Assembly (NCBI RefSeq): GCF_900094805.1
Contig: NZ_FMAT01000008.1
Location: 30,729 to 94,728, forward strand
Origin: Arthrobacter sp. NIO-1057
Lineage (GTDB): Bacteria > Actinomycetota > Actinomycetes > Actinomycetales > Micrococcaceae
Direction of reading: 5' to 3'
Length of the DNA: 64,000 nt
The position numbers and the translations under genes are program-made. The notes beneath the pieces are model-generated. The model did not search any database and was not told the DNA's origin. It saw nothing but the letters and a program-made list of their open reading frames with translations. Shown piece after piece: positions 36,532-44,159 of this stretch (positions are counted from its first letter, which is position 1; each line of letters opens with the position of its first letter).

Positions 36532-36662
36532 CCAGCAAAGGGGTGGCGGGGGGACTCAAAATTTCCTGAAATTGCCTCGTCCCGGGCCGCTCGTGGCGCG
36601 TCCCTCTCCGCATTTTTGCTGGTTGTACCTGATTTGTATCTGACTGTGATTGGAGGCCTATT

Positions 36663-36893
36663 TTGGGTCAGTTTTGCGGGTTTCGTGAGGGTGTAGAAGC
36701 CCATAAGTTGGCAGGTGAGCCGTTGTGTGAGGATTGTCGCCGTAGTGTCGCTAGGCGTGCTCGCAGAAGGGCGTATAACGCGTCTCGTTTGCGTCGGGTG
36801 GATTCCGATGATGGTTATGTGTCGTTGGATTCGGCTGATTTGTCTTCGACGTTTGAAGAGCATTTGAATAGTGGCGGTTATACCGTCGATTAG
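36663..36893 (+). CDS. Small zinc-motif protein of actinophage type
   Basis: The 76-residue protein starts with TTG, 6 nt after GGAGG. It has C-x(6)-EAHKLAGEPLCEDCRRS near the N-terminus, the C...H...C-x2-C arrangement seen in many small actinophage proteins, followed by a basic stretch (ARRARRRAY) and an acidic tail. Zinc and nucleic acid binding are likely. Its coding strand is G/T-rich, unlike the A/C-rich gene before it. Confidence 0.7.
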   Translation: MGQFCGFREGVEAHKLAGEPLCEDCRRSVARRARRRAYNASRLRRVDSDDGYVSLDSADLSSTFEEHLNSGGYTVD

Positions 36894-36894
36894 A

Positions 36895-36942
36895 CACGTT
36901 TTAGCCCCCTCGGACCTTTTGGTTTGAGGGGGCTATTCGTGT
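36895..36942. terminator. Strong terminator in the element
   Basis: TAGCCCCCTC...GGACC pairs with GGTTT...GAGGGGGCTA around TTTT, extended by ACACG/CGTGT outside. It follows the zinc-motif gene directly and separates it from the cargo gene. Confidence 0.85.
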
Positions 36943-36967
36943 TTTATCCGAGCGTTACAATACGCGT

Positions 36968-37801
36968 ATGCGATTTGAAGAACTCCCCGAGGTTGATCCG
37001 ACAGAGGTTCGGTTTAGTCAGTGGATTGTAGGGATGTTGGAAGCGAGCCGTTCTTATTCACAGTTTCTCGATAATGAGACTGCAATCCAGCATGGGTCAG
37101 GCTTCGAGACGGACAATTTCCGTCTTCCATCTTTTCGGGTGCCCGATTATGCAAGCACCCAGATCAATGTGGCCCTCGGGTGTATCGAAGCCTTAGAAAT
37201 GATGATCACTCGCGAGAACGATGTCAGTGTGGAAGTTCGGATCTCTCCTTACGGTCAATTTGCGCTGATCAGAAATGCCCTGGACGCTGCCGTGACGTGT
37301 TTATGGATGCTGGACCCTGTGAGCAATACTGGCAGGTTGAAGCGACGACTGTTGCTTGAGGTGGACGAAACCTATAAGGCTGCTGCAATGAAAGCTTCAC
37401 AAGGCCAACCTGTGGCGGAATGGAAAAAACAGAAGCGGGCTCGCATCCGTGAGGTGGCAAACCAAGCTGGTCTCACAGCTTGGAACCCACTAAAGGCTGA
37501 TCTGGACACAACTTCGAAGATGCTGAGGTCAATCGAACGCCACCATGTGGACCCTGTCATGCCCTGGCTTGCGTGGTGGCAGTTGGCTAGTGGTCACGCG
37601 CACGGCAAATCTTGGGCCACGCTGGCTTCGCACGACCGCGAAGAAATTGATGGGTCCCGCGACGGAGACAGTGCAACTTATCGTGTAACGGCCAATTTTG
37701 GTGTTTTAGCTGGAATGCTGTTGGAGACTATGAAGCTTATTCGCTGCGCACTAGAGCGTTATCAAATGCTTGCCCGAACAAATGGAACCATACGGCAATA
37801 G
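36968..37801 (+). CDS. Uncharacterised cargo-type protein
   Basis: The 277-residue protein is helix-rich. It contains YGQFALIRNALDAAVTCLWML near residue 100 and WWQLASGHAHGKSW near 215, patterns seen in a group of actinobacterial hypothetical proteins. The R(N)...H spacing recalls HEPN-like folds, but I cannot support that. It has its own candidate promoter: TACAAT lies 6 nt before the ATG, which implies a leaderless mRNA. Terminator before, non-coding DNA after and a separate promoter make it a cargo candidate (for example host defence), by inference only. Confidence 0.6.
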   Translation: MRFEELPEVDPTEVRFSQWIVGMLEASRSYSQFLDNETAIQHGSGFETDNFRLPSFRVPDYASTQINVALGCIEALEMMITRENDVSVEVRISPYGQFALIRNALDAAVTCLWMLDPVSNTGRLKRRLLLEVDETYKAAAMKASQGQPVAEWKKQKRARIREVANQAGLTAWNPLKADLDTTSKMLRSIERHHVDPVMPWLAWWQLASGHAHGKSWATLASHDREEIDGSRDGDSATYRVTANFGVLAGMLLETMKLIRCALERYQMLARTNGTIRQ

Positions 37802-37840
37802 TAGGTGCTCAGATGGCTGCAATTAGTTCGCGTTTGAAAC

Positions 37841-38249
37841 GTGAGGTCGGATTTTAGATCCGAGGTCGCATTTGCAATGAGGGGTACGCGAAAAGTGCGT
37901 ACCCAAAGGGAGTGCGCTCACCGCCTACCCTTTCGCTCAGATTTGAGCGGAAGTATTCCCCAGGAAGGGGGAGAACTTTTCAGGGTCAACCATGAAAGGG
38001 ACTTGTTGCCAGTGCTGGCAAAAAGTCTGCACGGCGGGCATGTCCACAAGGGCTATCGCGCCGATTGTTGGCACCACGCATAAGACGGTTGTGAAAGATA
38101 CTCAAGCAATCCGCTCTCAGCTGGTACCTGAGGTATCACCTGCCCGAGAATCTTCGCAGTCCGAACCCCCTGTACCACTGACCGATGAACCCGGCCAGGT
38201 TGTAAAGCTGACCTCGGTAACGGCTATGGCAGTAGGCGCTACGCGCTAG
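37841..38249 (+). pseudogene. Frameshifted helix-turn-helix regulator remnant
   Basis: One frame encodes RDLLPVLAKSLHGG (to about 38038) and the next frame continues MSTRAIAPIVGTTHKTVVKD (from 38040). Joined, they resemble the GMSTRAIAPIVG-type HTH found in actinophage and plasmid ParB-like regulators. A one-base change near 38036-38041 would restore the frame. The rest is low in recognisable content. The alternative is a short real gene 37992-38249 starting with ATG. Confidence 0.4.
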
Positions 38250-38541
38250 CGGACACCCAAGGGTGAGCTTGCCTTTATCCCCTGCCCCAAAATTCCCGAT
38301 TCCACCGCCCATTGTCTGAATCCTTCCAGCACGAATAGCCCACACCGTGAATCGGTGCGAGCTAGTGCAACCCGGCATATGCGTTAGGCCTTTACGCGCC
38401 GGTGCAACCCCAAGACGGCTGCTAAATATGGGTATCCTCGGTACTCTCGGTTATGGTCTGAGAGCTGTAAGAGCGACCTGAACACATGTAGGCATTCAGC
38501 CCCGCACAAGCCCCGTAGAGGCGCTTGTGGAGGCTCAACAA
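38250..38541. other. Non-coding stretch with repeats and a hairpin
   Basis: About 290 nt have no credible ORF. GTGCAACCC occurs twice (38365 and 38402). CACAAGC (38505) pairs with GCTTGTG (38523), with outer GC pairs extending the stem. CTACATGTAG at 38542 is a palindrome echoed by ACATGTAG near 38485. It may hold an RNA, regulator sites or integrase-accessory sites. Confidence 0.4.
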
Positions 38542-38661
38542 CTACATGTAGACAGGAGCGCCCAGAGCTTGAGAAACGAACTGCGGGATAGCTACCAGGG
38601 CAATAAACCCGGTGCTATAAACAACGCCGCGAACAGTGAACTGAACAGCCTTACGCATCAT
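38542..38661 (-). CDS. 39-residue membrane peptide
   Basis: The ORF starts ATGATG overlapping the previous stop and encodes a basic N-terminus plus one hydrophobic segment (GFIALVAIPQFVSQALG). GGTGG precedes it. It is the last gene of a three-gene minus-strand operon. A holin-like, toxin-like or membrane-anchored regulatory peptide are options; none can be shown. Confidence 0.5.
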   Translation of the reverse strand: MMRKAVQFTVRGVVYSTGFIALVAIPQFVSQALGAPVYM

Positions 38662-38881
38662 CGCCACCGCCCAACAACGAATAGCGCAACATGCAATCTG
38701 GGCAGGTGTAGGACGATGAACCTTTGCCGGTGTAAGTCTTGCCGGCCTGAAAGTTTCCCGTCTCGCCACAGAGTGCAACACTGAAGCCGCCACCGTGGAT
38801 ATCTTCCAGCGGCCAATAGTGCAGTTCTACCGGGGCAACCGTGGCCGTAACGCCCATGGTTGAAGTATCGACGCTACGCAT
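38651..38881 (-). CDS. Small zinc-ribbon protein
   Basis: The 76-residue protein has ALCGETG near residue 38 and YTCPDCMLRY near 60, a split Cys set typical of small actinophage zinc-ribbon proteins. ATG 38881 follows GGCGGTG. It overlaps the gene before by 8 nt and the gene after by 11 nt. Function unknown; nucleic-acid binding is plausible. Confidence 0.6.
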   Translation of the reverse strand: MRSVDTSTMGVTATVAPVELHYWPLEDIHGGGFSVALCGETGNFQAGKTYTGKGSSSYTCPDCMLRYSLLGGGDDA

Positions 38882-39164
38882 TGTCTGCACCGCCACGCAC
38901 GGGAAACAGGCCGTCGGTCAATTCTTGATAAGCGTCGAACAAGGCCAAGCAATTGAGTGAATGCTTATCGGCAAGTGCAGCAAGTTTGTTCACCGTGAAA
39001 GTTGGTTCGAGAACTTCAGGCATGTCGCGCAGGATCTCAAGGGCAACGGCTTTCGCTTTTTCATGCGCACGCGCTTCAGCACGGCGCAATAACTCACCGG
39101 CAATTTGCGCATCAGTGAACGTCGCTAGTGCATCGACTAGCTCGGATTGGGTAAGCTGATTCAT
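38874..39164 (-). CDS. Hypothetical protein at the right end of the element
   Basis: The 96-residue helical protein (LTQSELVDALATFTDAQIAGELLRRAEARAHEKAK) starts at ATG 39164 with GAGAGG upstream; the longer frame from 39230 runs over a hairpin and is rejected. It leads a minus-strand operon that points inward from the right junction, so its promoter should be at 39170-39260. Not recognised; a repressor or excision factor is possible by position only. Confidence 0.6.
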   Translation of the reverse strand: MNQLTQSELVDALATFTDAQIAGELLRRAEARAHEKAKAVALEILRDMPEVLEPTFTVNKLAALADKHSLNCLALFDAYQELTDGLFPVRGGADNA

Positions 39165-39195
39165 GTTCGAACCTCTCCAATAGGTTTGAGCCAAG

Positions 39196-39222
39196 CCCCC
39201 GGATGTTCGCGCATCGCGGGGG
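39196..39222. terminator. GC-rich hairpin near attR
   Basis: CCCCCG-GATG pairs with CATC-(G)-CGGGGG around TTCGCG. It lies between the right junction and the minus-strand operon. It could insulate the element from host transcription or act as an attenuator in the leader of the minus-strand genes. Confidence 0.55.
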
Positions 39223-39264
39223 TATTTCATTACCTAAAGAAGTATTGAACAACTTTACAGCCCG

Positions 39265-39342
39265 GTGGTATTCGGGATATTACCCCTGACCATCATATTC
39301 GCGGTGTTCCCTGGACTAGCGCTATTGGAGATGAGCTATTGA
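39265..39342 (+). pseudogene. tadC: tadC 3' remnant to the right of the element
   Basis: The first GT is the attR crossover. In the tadC frame it reads VVFGILPLTIIFAVFPG and continues to a stop (25 codons), the missing last membrane helix of TadC. It has no start codon of its own, so it is translated only after excision restores the gene. Confidence 0.88.
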
Positions 39343-39403
39343 TCGAAACGAAACAACAAGTCATCGAAGAACTTACGAAGCACGAATCACTGAAGGGGAT
39401 GTC

Positions 39404-39637
39404 ATGTTAAGCATTCAAGAATTTATGGTTGGTTTTTACTTGCGCGTCGTCGGGGAAACTCGCAGATTCTGGGAAAAGATTTCGCCCAAATTGGCGGAGA
39501 GCAGAGGAGATGTGCCGGGGTGGGTCATGATTACTCTAATGTCCGCCGTCTTGGTTGCAGCACTCCTAGCAATAGCGGGCCCACGACTACAGGACCTATT
39601 TAATCAAGCGATTGATCGGGTATCAGGGCTCGGATAG
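39404..39637 (+). CDS. Flp/Tad-type small pilin-like protein
   Basis: The 77-residue protein has a charged N-terminal part, then RGDVPGWVMITLMSAVLVAALLAIAGPRLQ, a single hydrophobic helix preceded by a short polar sequence as in Flp-type pilins and actinobacterial Tad small pilins. GGGG lies 8 nt before the ATG. It follows the tadC remnant by 61 nt and was originally directly behind tadC. A prepilin cleavage site before the helix is expected but not sharply defined. Confidence 0.75.
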   Translation: MLSIQEFMVGFYLRVVGETRRFWEKISPKLAESRGDVPGWVMITLMSAVLVAALLAIAGPRLQDLFNQAIDRVSGLG

Positions 39638-39646
39638 AAGACAAAC

Positions 39647-40066
39647 ATGTGTTGCGTTGCGAAACGGGGAACGTCGCAGTTTCCGAAGCGGGTATTAACT
39701 GAGACCAAAGGATCAGCTGTTGCTGAGTTCGTCATGATCTCGACCTTGTTGGTTCTGATCGCGATGACCTTGATTCAACTCGCTTTGGTTCTGCACGTAC
39801 GCAACACATTGATCGATGCCGCTTCAAACGGAGCCCATTATGGTGCTCTGGCGAACCGATCAACTGCCGATGCGCAGGACCGCACACGGCTCTTGATCAC
39901 CGAGAGCTTGCATGCCGGTTTTGCTGGAAATGTCAGCGCTCGATCTGCAACCATAGGTGAGAGTCGCGTGATTACGGTATCCGTAGAAACCCAGGTGCCG
40001 TTGATTGGGTTGCTCCCTAACGGTTGGGGTCTGCATGTACAAGGCGAAGCTGTGAAATATGGCTAA
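39647..40066 (+). CDS. TadE-like pseudopilin
   Basis: The 139-residue protein has the TadE signature ETKGSAVAEFVMISTLLVLIAM at about 20-42, with the conserved Glu five residues into the helix, followed by a periplasm-type beta-rich domain. It overlaps the next gene by 8 nt. TadE-like minor pilins prime Tad pilus assembly. Confidence 0.85.
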   Translation: MCCVAKRGTSQFPKRVLTETKGSAVAEFVMISTLLVLIAMTLIQLALVLHVRNTLIDAASNGAHYGALANRSTADAQDRTRLLITESLHAGFAGNVSARSATIGESRVITVSVETQVPLIGLLPNGWGLHVQGEAVKYG

Positions 40067-40505
40067 TCTCCTGAAGGCATTCTTATTAGGTTTGGGAAAG
40101 AACGCGCGCGACGAATCCGGAAATGCGATCGTTGAGTTTATTTTCGCAGCGACCGTGCTTCTCATTCCGATGATTTACCTCATTCTCGCCGCCAGTCACC
40201 TTCAAGCCGGTAGCTATGCAGTCGTTGGCGCCGCGGATCAGGCAGCTAAGGTTTTTGCTATCGCGGAGACCCCAGCTCAGGCTCACTCCAATGCCGAAGA
40301 AGCGGTACGCCGTACGATGCATAATTTTGGCTACACTGGCGCAAAAACTACTATTTCTTGTGATTCCGAGTGCCTCAGTCCTGGAAGCGTCGTGACAGTC
40401 ACGGTCGAGCTGGACGTACCACTGCCCTTTGTCTCGCAGATGTTTACAGCGTCGGCTTTTTCGGTTGACTCCGCAGCCTCGCAAAGAGTTGATCAATTTG
40501 GGTAA
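40059..40505 (+). CDS. TadE/TadF-like pilus protein
   Basis: The 148-residue protein carries DESGNAIVEFIFAATVLLIPMI near residue 18, the TadE/F signature with conserved Glu, plus two Cys near the C-terminal domain (SCDSECL). It lies between two other pseudopilin genes with overlapping ends, consistent with a minor pilin set. Confidence 0.85.
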   Translation: MANLLKAFLLGLGKNARDESGNAIVEFIFAATVLLIPMIYLILAASHLQAGSYAVVGAADQAAKVFAIAETPAQAHSNAEEAVRRTMHNFGYTGAKTTISCDSECLSPGSVVTVTVELDVPLPFVSQMFTASAFSVDSAASQRVDQFG

Positions 40506-40953
40506 CCCTACTGAGAACAAGACGTGGGCAAGCTCTGAGGACGGACAATCACTGGTGTTTGCGATTGGTCTCTGTGCGATCACCTTGCTGACGATTTCTG
40601 TAGTTCTCGCGGTGAGTGCTGTCAATCTGAAAGCACGCCAGTTACTGTCCATTGCTGACGGGGCAGTGGTCGCCGCGGTCGATGAATTCGAATTCGTAGC
40701 CAACGGGCCAAACCCTCGAATTGAGTTGAACGAACATCGTGTGACGCAAGCAGTAGGGAAGTATCTATCAGACGTCGGAGCGACTAACCGAATTGATAAT
40801 TTGAAGATTTCTTCGGTGACCATTCGGTCGGATGGTCAGGGCGCGAACCTCAAACTTTCCGGAACTGTACAACCTCCGATCGTTGGTTGGATCGTGCCGG
40901 ATGGAATTCCGATCTCCGTAAACTCCACGGCACAGACGGTGCTGAGCAGGTGA
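40498..40953 (+). CDS. TadG-like pilus-assembly protein (helicase/secretion-neighbourhood type)
   Basis: The 151-residue protein starts with TTG overlapping the previous stop. EDGQSLVFAIGLCAITLLTISVVLAVSAV near residue 16 is the TadE/TadG-like membrane helix, followed by an extracytoplasmic domain. It ends the pilus locus, 41 nt before prfB. The start is uncertain because the frame is open further upstream inside the previous gene. Confidence 0.75.
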   Translation: MGNPTENKTWASSEDGQSLVFAIGLCAITLLTISVVLAVSAVNLKARQLLSIADGAVVAAVDEFEFVANGPNPRIELNEHRVTQAVGKYLSDVGATNRIDNLKISSVTIRSDGQGANLKLSGTVQPPIVGWIVPDGIPISVNSTAQTVLSR

Positions 40954-40994
40954 TAGTCGAATCAAGGATTACCGCCTAAATGACGTAGTCTTAG

Positions 40995-42116
40995 ATGACC
41001 ATGGCTAAAACTGACTTCTCTGCTGAAATCCGCACCCTGCGCTCAACTTTCGCTGCAATTGAAGATGTAAGCGATGTTGATCAGATCAAAGCTGACATTG
41101 CAACGCTCTCCGAAGAAGCAGGAGCTCCTGACCTGTGGGATGACCCTGCCGCGGCACAGATTGTCACGAGTAAGCTTTCCTACCGCCAGTCGGAACTTGA
41201 ACGACTTACTAAACTCAAGACCCGAATTGACGATCTAGAAGTACTTGTCGAATTGGCCGAGCTTGAAGATGATGAAGAGACTCTGCAAGAAGCAGATAAA
41301 GAGCTAGTCAGTATCCATAAGGCTCTCGACGATCTAGAGATTGTCACCTTGCTTAACGGCGAATTCGATTCACGTGGTGCTGTGGTGACAATTCGTGCCG
41401 GCGCGGGTGGTGTCGATGCTGCAGATTTTGCAGAGATGCTACTGCGTATGTATTTGCGTTGGGCAGAGAAGCGTGGCTACAAGGCGACCGTGATGGATAC
41501 GTCGTACGCAGAAGAAGCTGGGCTGAAATCGGCAACCTTCGAGATCGAAGAGCCTTACGCTTTTGGTACCTTGTCCGTGGAAGCTGGAACCCACCGTCTC
41601 GTGCGAATTTCGCCATTCGACAACCAGGGACGTCGCCAAACGTCGTTTGCAGCTGTGGAAGTCGTTCCGCTCATTGAACAAACGGACAGCATAGAAATCC
41701 CGGAATCTGAAATTCGTGTGGATGTGTTCCGTTCCTCGGGTCCCGGTGGGCAGAGCGTGAATACTACTGACTCGGCCGTTCGCATGACCCACATTCCTAC
41801 CGGTGTTGTTGTTTCCATGCAGAATGAAAAGTCGCAGATCCAGAACCGAGCCGCAGCGCTTCGTGTTTTGCAGTCGAGACTTCTCCTTTTGAAAAAGGAG
41901 CAAGAAGACGCGCAAAAGAAGGAACTTGCCGGTGATGTGAAGGCTTCATGGGGCGATCAGATGCGTTCCTATGTGCTTAATCCATATCAAATGGTCAAGG
42001 ACCTGCGCACTGAGCATGAAGTAGGAAATACTCAGGCAGTGCTCGACGGTGAAATCGACGATTTCATTGATGCAGGAATCCGTTGGCGTGCAGGCCAGCG
42101 CCGTCCAAACAAATAG
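40995..42116 (+). CDS. prfB: Peptide chain release factor 2
   Basis: The 373-residue factor reads UGA and UAA stop codons. It has the codon-recognition SPF in [11 protein letters not shown] and the catalytic GGQ in [16 protein letters not shown]. The gene is in one continuous frame, without the programmed frameshift known in E. coli. ATG 40995 or ATG 41001 can be the start, with no strong ribosome site. The 280 nt after it hold no gene that I can support. Confidence 0.96.
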   Translation: MTMAKTDFSAEIRTLRSTFAAIEDVSDVDQIKADIATLSEEAGAPDLWDDPAAAQIVTSKLSYRQSELERLTKLKTRIDDLEVLVELAELEDDEETLQEADKELVSIHKALDDLEIVTLLNGEFDSRGAVVTIRAGAGGVDAADFAEMLLRMYLRWAEKRGYKATVMDTSYAEEAGLKSATFEIEEPYAFGTLSVEAGTHRLVRISPFDNQGRRQTSFAAVEVVPLIEQTDSIEIPESEIRVDVFRSSGPGGQSVNTTDSAVRMTHIPTGVVVSMQNEKSQIQNRAAALRVLQSRLLLLKKEQEDAQKKELAGDVKASWGDQMRSYVLNPYQMVKDLRTEHEVGNTQAVLDGEIDDFIDAGIRWRAGQRRPNK

Positions 42117-42396
42117 CGGATATCTCGAATACCTATCGAGTTGGCAGGACTTGCCACAACCAGTGTAAGTATCGTCACCGTAGTCTTGGGACAATGGCCG
42201 ATGACCTCAGGTCATGCATGAACTCGGTGATTTCTCTTGGCTGTGTGTATCGAATGAATATGGCAACACGCCTAAGATTTCGGCTGGTTCGGCAGGTTGC
42301 ACCGATAGTGTGTGGATCATTGGCGCATCTATTGACGTTTGATCTCGAGATAGGTATTCGTGGGTCGCGCCCCGACGAAAACTAGCGATTGAAGAC

Positions 42397-43194
42397 ATGA
42401 TTAAATTCGAAAACGTCTCGATGGTTTATGAGCCACGACAGCAGAATGCTGCCTTGGACGATATAAACATCGAGATCAACCGTGGCGAATTCGCCTTCCT
42501 AGTCGGCGAATCCGGATCCGGTAAGTCGACCTTCCTTAGCTTGGTGCTACGCGAAAAACGGTCCACAGATGGAGCCGTTTACGTTGCTGGCCAAAATCTG
42601 AACCGAATCCCCGGTCGGCGCGTGCCAAAACTACGTCGAGATATCGGATTCGTTTTCCAGGACTTCCGCCTCTTGCGCGAACGTACGGTTTTTGACAACG
42701 TCGCCTTCGCAATGGAGGTGATCGGAGCCTCACGAGCGCAAATTCGTGAGCGCGTTCCAGATGCATTGAAACTGGTCGGACTCGAAGACAAGGCCCGTCG
42801 TAAACCAACCGAGCTCTCCGGTGGTGAGCAACAGCGCGTTGGTATTGCACGTGCCATTGTGAACAAGCCATCGATCCTGCTGGCCGATGAACCTACTGGC
42901 AACCTTGACCGCAAGAACAGCATCGAAGTAATGAACGTGCTGAACCGAATTAATCAGAATGGGACAACCGTTTTGATGGCCACGCACGCACACGAACTTG
43001 TCAGTGAATACCGTCATCGCGTCATTGAGCTGCAGCGCGGACAAGTTATCCGCGATGAGATTGAAGGCCAGTACACGCCTATGACCACCGTGGTGAACCA
43101 AGATGGTTCCCGCGAACTGCTTGTTGGTGATTCGGCCGTAGAACACGTTGAAGAATCACAGGTTACTGAGGACCAGAAAGATGAGGACCAGTGA
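42397..43194 (+). CDS. ftsE: Cell division ATP-binding protein FtsE
   Basis: The 265-residue ABC ATPase has Walker A GESGSGKST, signature LSGGEQQRVGIA and Walker B ILLADEPTGNLD. It has a C-terminal acidic extension of about 35 residues compared with E. coli FtsE. FtsEX controls cell-wall hydrolases at the septum. It overlaps ftsX by 4 nt. Confidence 0.96.
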   Translation: MIKFENVSMVYEPRQQNAALDDINIEINRGEFAFLVGESGSGKSTFLSLVLREKRSTDGAVYVAGQNLNRIPGRRVPKLRRDIGFVFQDFRLLRERTVFDNVAFAMEVIGASRAQIRERVPDALKLVGLEDKARRKPTELSGGEQQRVGIARAIVNKPSILLADEPTGNLDRKNSIEVMNVLNRINQNGTTVLMATHAHELVSEYRHRVIELQRGQVIRDEIEGQYTPMTTVVNQDGSRELLVGDSAVEHVEESQVTEDQKDEDQ

Positions 43195-44105
43195 GACTAG
43201 GATTTATCCTCCGCGAAGCGGCGAAGGGCCTGCGACAGAATGTCGTCATGGTCGTTTCAGTCGTACTGGTGACTTTCGTTTCGCTAACGTTTGTGGGTGC
43301 CTCAATTCTTTTGCAACTGCAGATTAATCAGATGAAGGGCTACTGGTATGACCGTATGGAGGTAGCCATCTACCTCTGTGACGACACCAGCTCTTCACCA
43401 AACTGTGGCGGAAACAGCGTTACAGATGCGCAGCGAGAAAACATCGAAAAGACCCTAAAGTCTGATCAACTCGCACCGTACATCAAGGAATACGCGTATG
43501 AGTCGAAAGATCAGGCCTATAAGAACTTCTTGGATCAGTACAAGAACTCTTCCCTGGTTGATCAGATCACTGCAGACCAATTACCTGAGTCTTTCCGCGT
43601 TGCACTAGTTGACCCCGAGAAGTATCCGGTAATCAATGAAGCCTTCTCGACTGTCGACGGAGTGGATTCCGTTATCGATCAGCGTGACCTTCTAGAAAAG
43701 GTCTTCCAACTGGTGCGTGTTGCCTCCGCTGCAGCAGCCGTAGTGGCAATCGTCATGATCGTTTGTGCAGTCTTGTTGACCGGAACTACGATCCAGCTTT
43801 CGGCAATGCATCGAAGGTTGGAAACGACCATCATGAGACTGGTGGGTGCCTCTAAAGCGACGATTCAGTTGCCCTTCATTATCGAAGGTGTGATTGCCTC
43901 GCTGATTGGTGGGCTGCTAGCTTCGGGGACTCTGTGGTTGCTGCTTAAGTTCCTCGTCGAAGACAAACTTGCTAGCGAGAATGTCGGTGTGGCATTCATT
44001 TCCACCGGTGAAGTTTGGCTTGTTGCGCCTGTCCTCTTGATAATTGGTATCGTTTTGGCCACAATTTCATCAGTGGTAACGTTGAAGCGTTACCTGAAGG
44101 TTTAG
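43191..44105 (+). CDS. ftsX: Cell division permease-like protein FtsX
   Basis: The 304-residue protein has four membrane helices: one near 20-42, then three near 175-300. An extracytoplasmic domain sits between helices 1 and 2 and holds two Cys (YLCDDTSSSPNCGG), probably disulfide bonded. It ends TLKRYLKV. It starts with GTG overlapping ftsE. It signals ATP hydrolysis by FtsE to an extracellular hydrolase, most likely the next gene product. Confidence 0.95.
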   Translation: MRLGFILREAAKGLRQNVVMVVSVVLVTFVSLTFVGASILLQLQINQMKGYWYDRMEVAIYLCDDTSSSPNCGGNSVTDAQRENIEKTLKSDQLAPYIKEYAYESKDQAYKNFLDQYKNSSLVDQITADQLPESFRVALVDPEKYPVINEAFSTVDGVDSVIDQRDLLEKVFQLVRVASAAAAVVAIVMIVCAVLLTGTTIQLSAMHRRLETTIMRLVGASKATIQLPFIIEGVIASLIGGLLASGTLWLLLKFLVEDKLASENVGVAFISTGEVWLVAPVLLIIGIVLATISSVVTLKRYLKV

Positions 44106-44159
44106 CCGAATCGTTATCTTCGGTCTATCTGATGCTCGACATACTCTCTAAGGAGTCAC

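Larger units (their letters stand above)
29749..39266. mobile_element. Serine-integrase element inserted in tadC (phage-satellite-like)
   Basis: The boundaries come from the split tadC gene. The left junction is CGTTCCT-GT-CAAGTTAC, the right is CAGCCCG-GT-GGTATTC, and the rejoined target is CGTTCCT-GT-GGTATTC. A 2-bp GT crossover fits a large serine integrase. The unit is 9516 bp. It carries the integrase at the left end, a P4-like primase/helicase, an iteron cluster, many small overlapping genes, one larger cargo-like gene and a short minus-strand operon at the right end. No capsid, portal, terminase, lysis or conjugation gene is recognisable. A phage satellite or minimal integrative element fits best, rather than a decayed prophage. 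Confidence 0.9.

Noticed and set aside
38527..38784. 85-codon plus-strand ORF
   Set aside because: It opposes the minus-strand operon; the minus genes have ribosome sites, overlapping starts and zinc motifs.
29749..39266. Complete or decayed prophage
   Set aside because: No capsid, portal, terminase, tail or lysis gene is recognisable, and the gene arrays look intact.
40995..42116. Programmed frameshift in prfB
   Set aside because: The gene is continuous in one frame, with no in-frame UGA.
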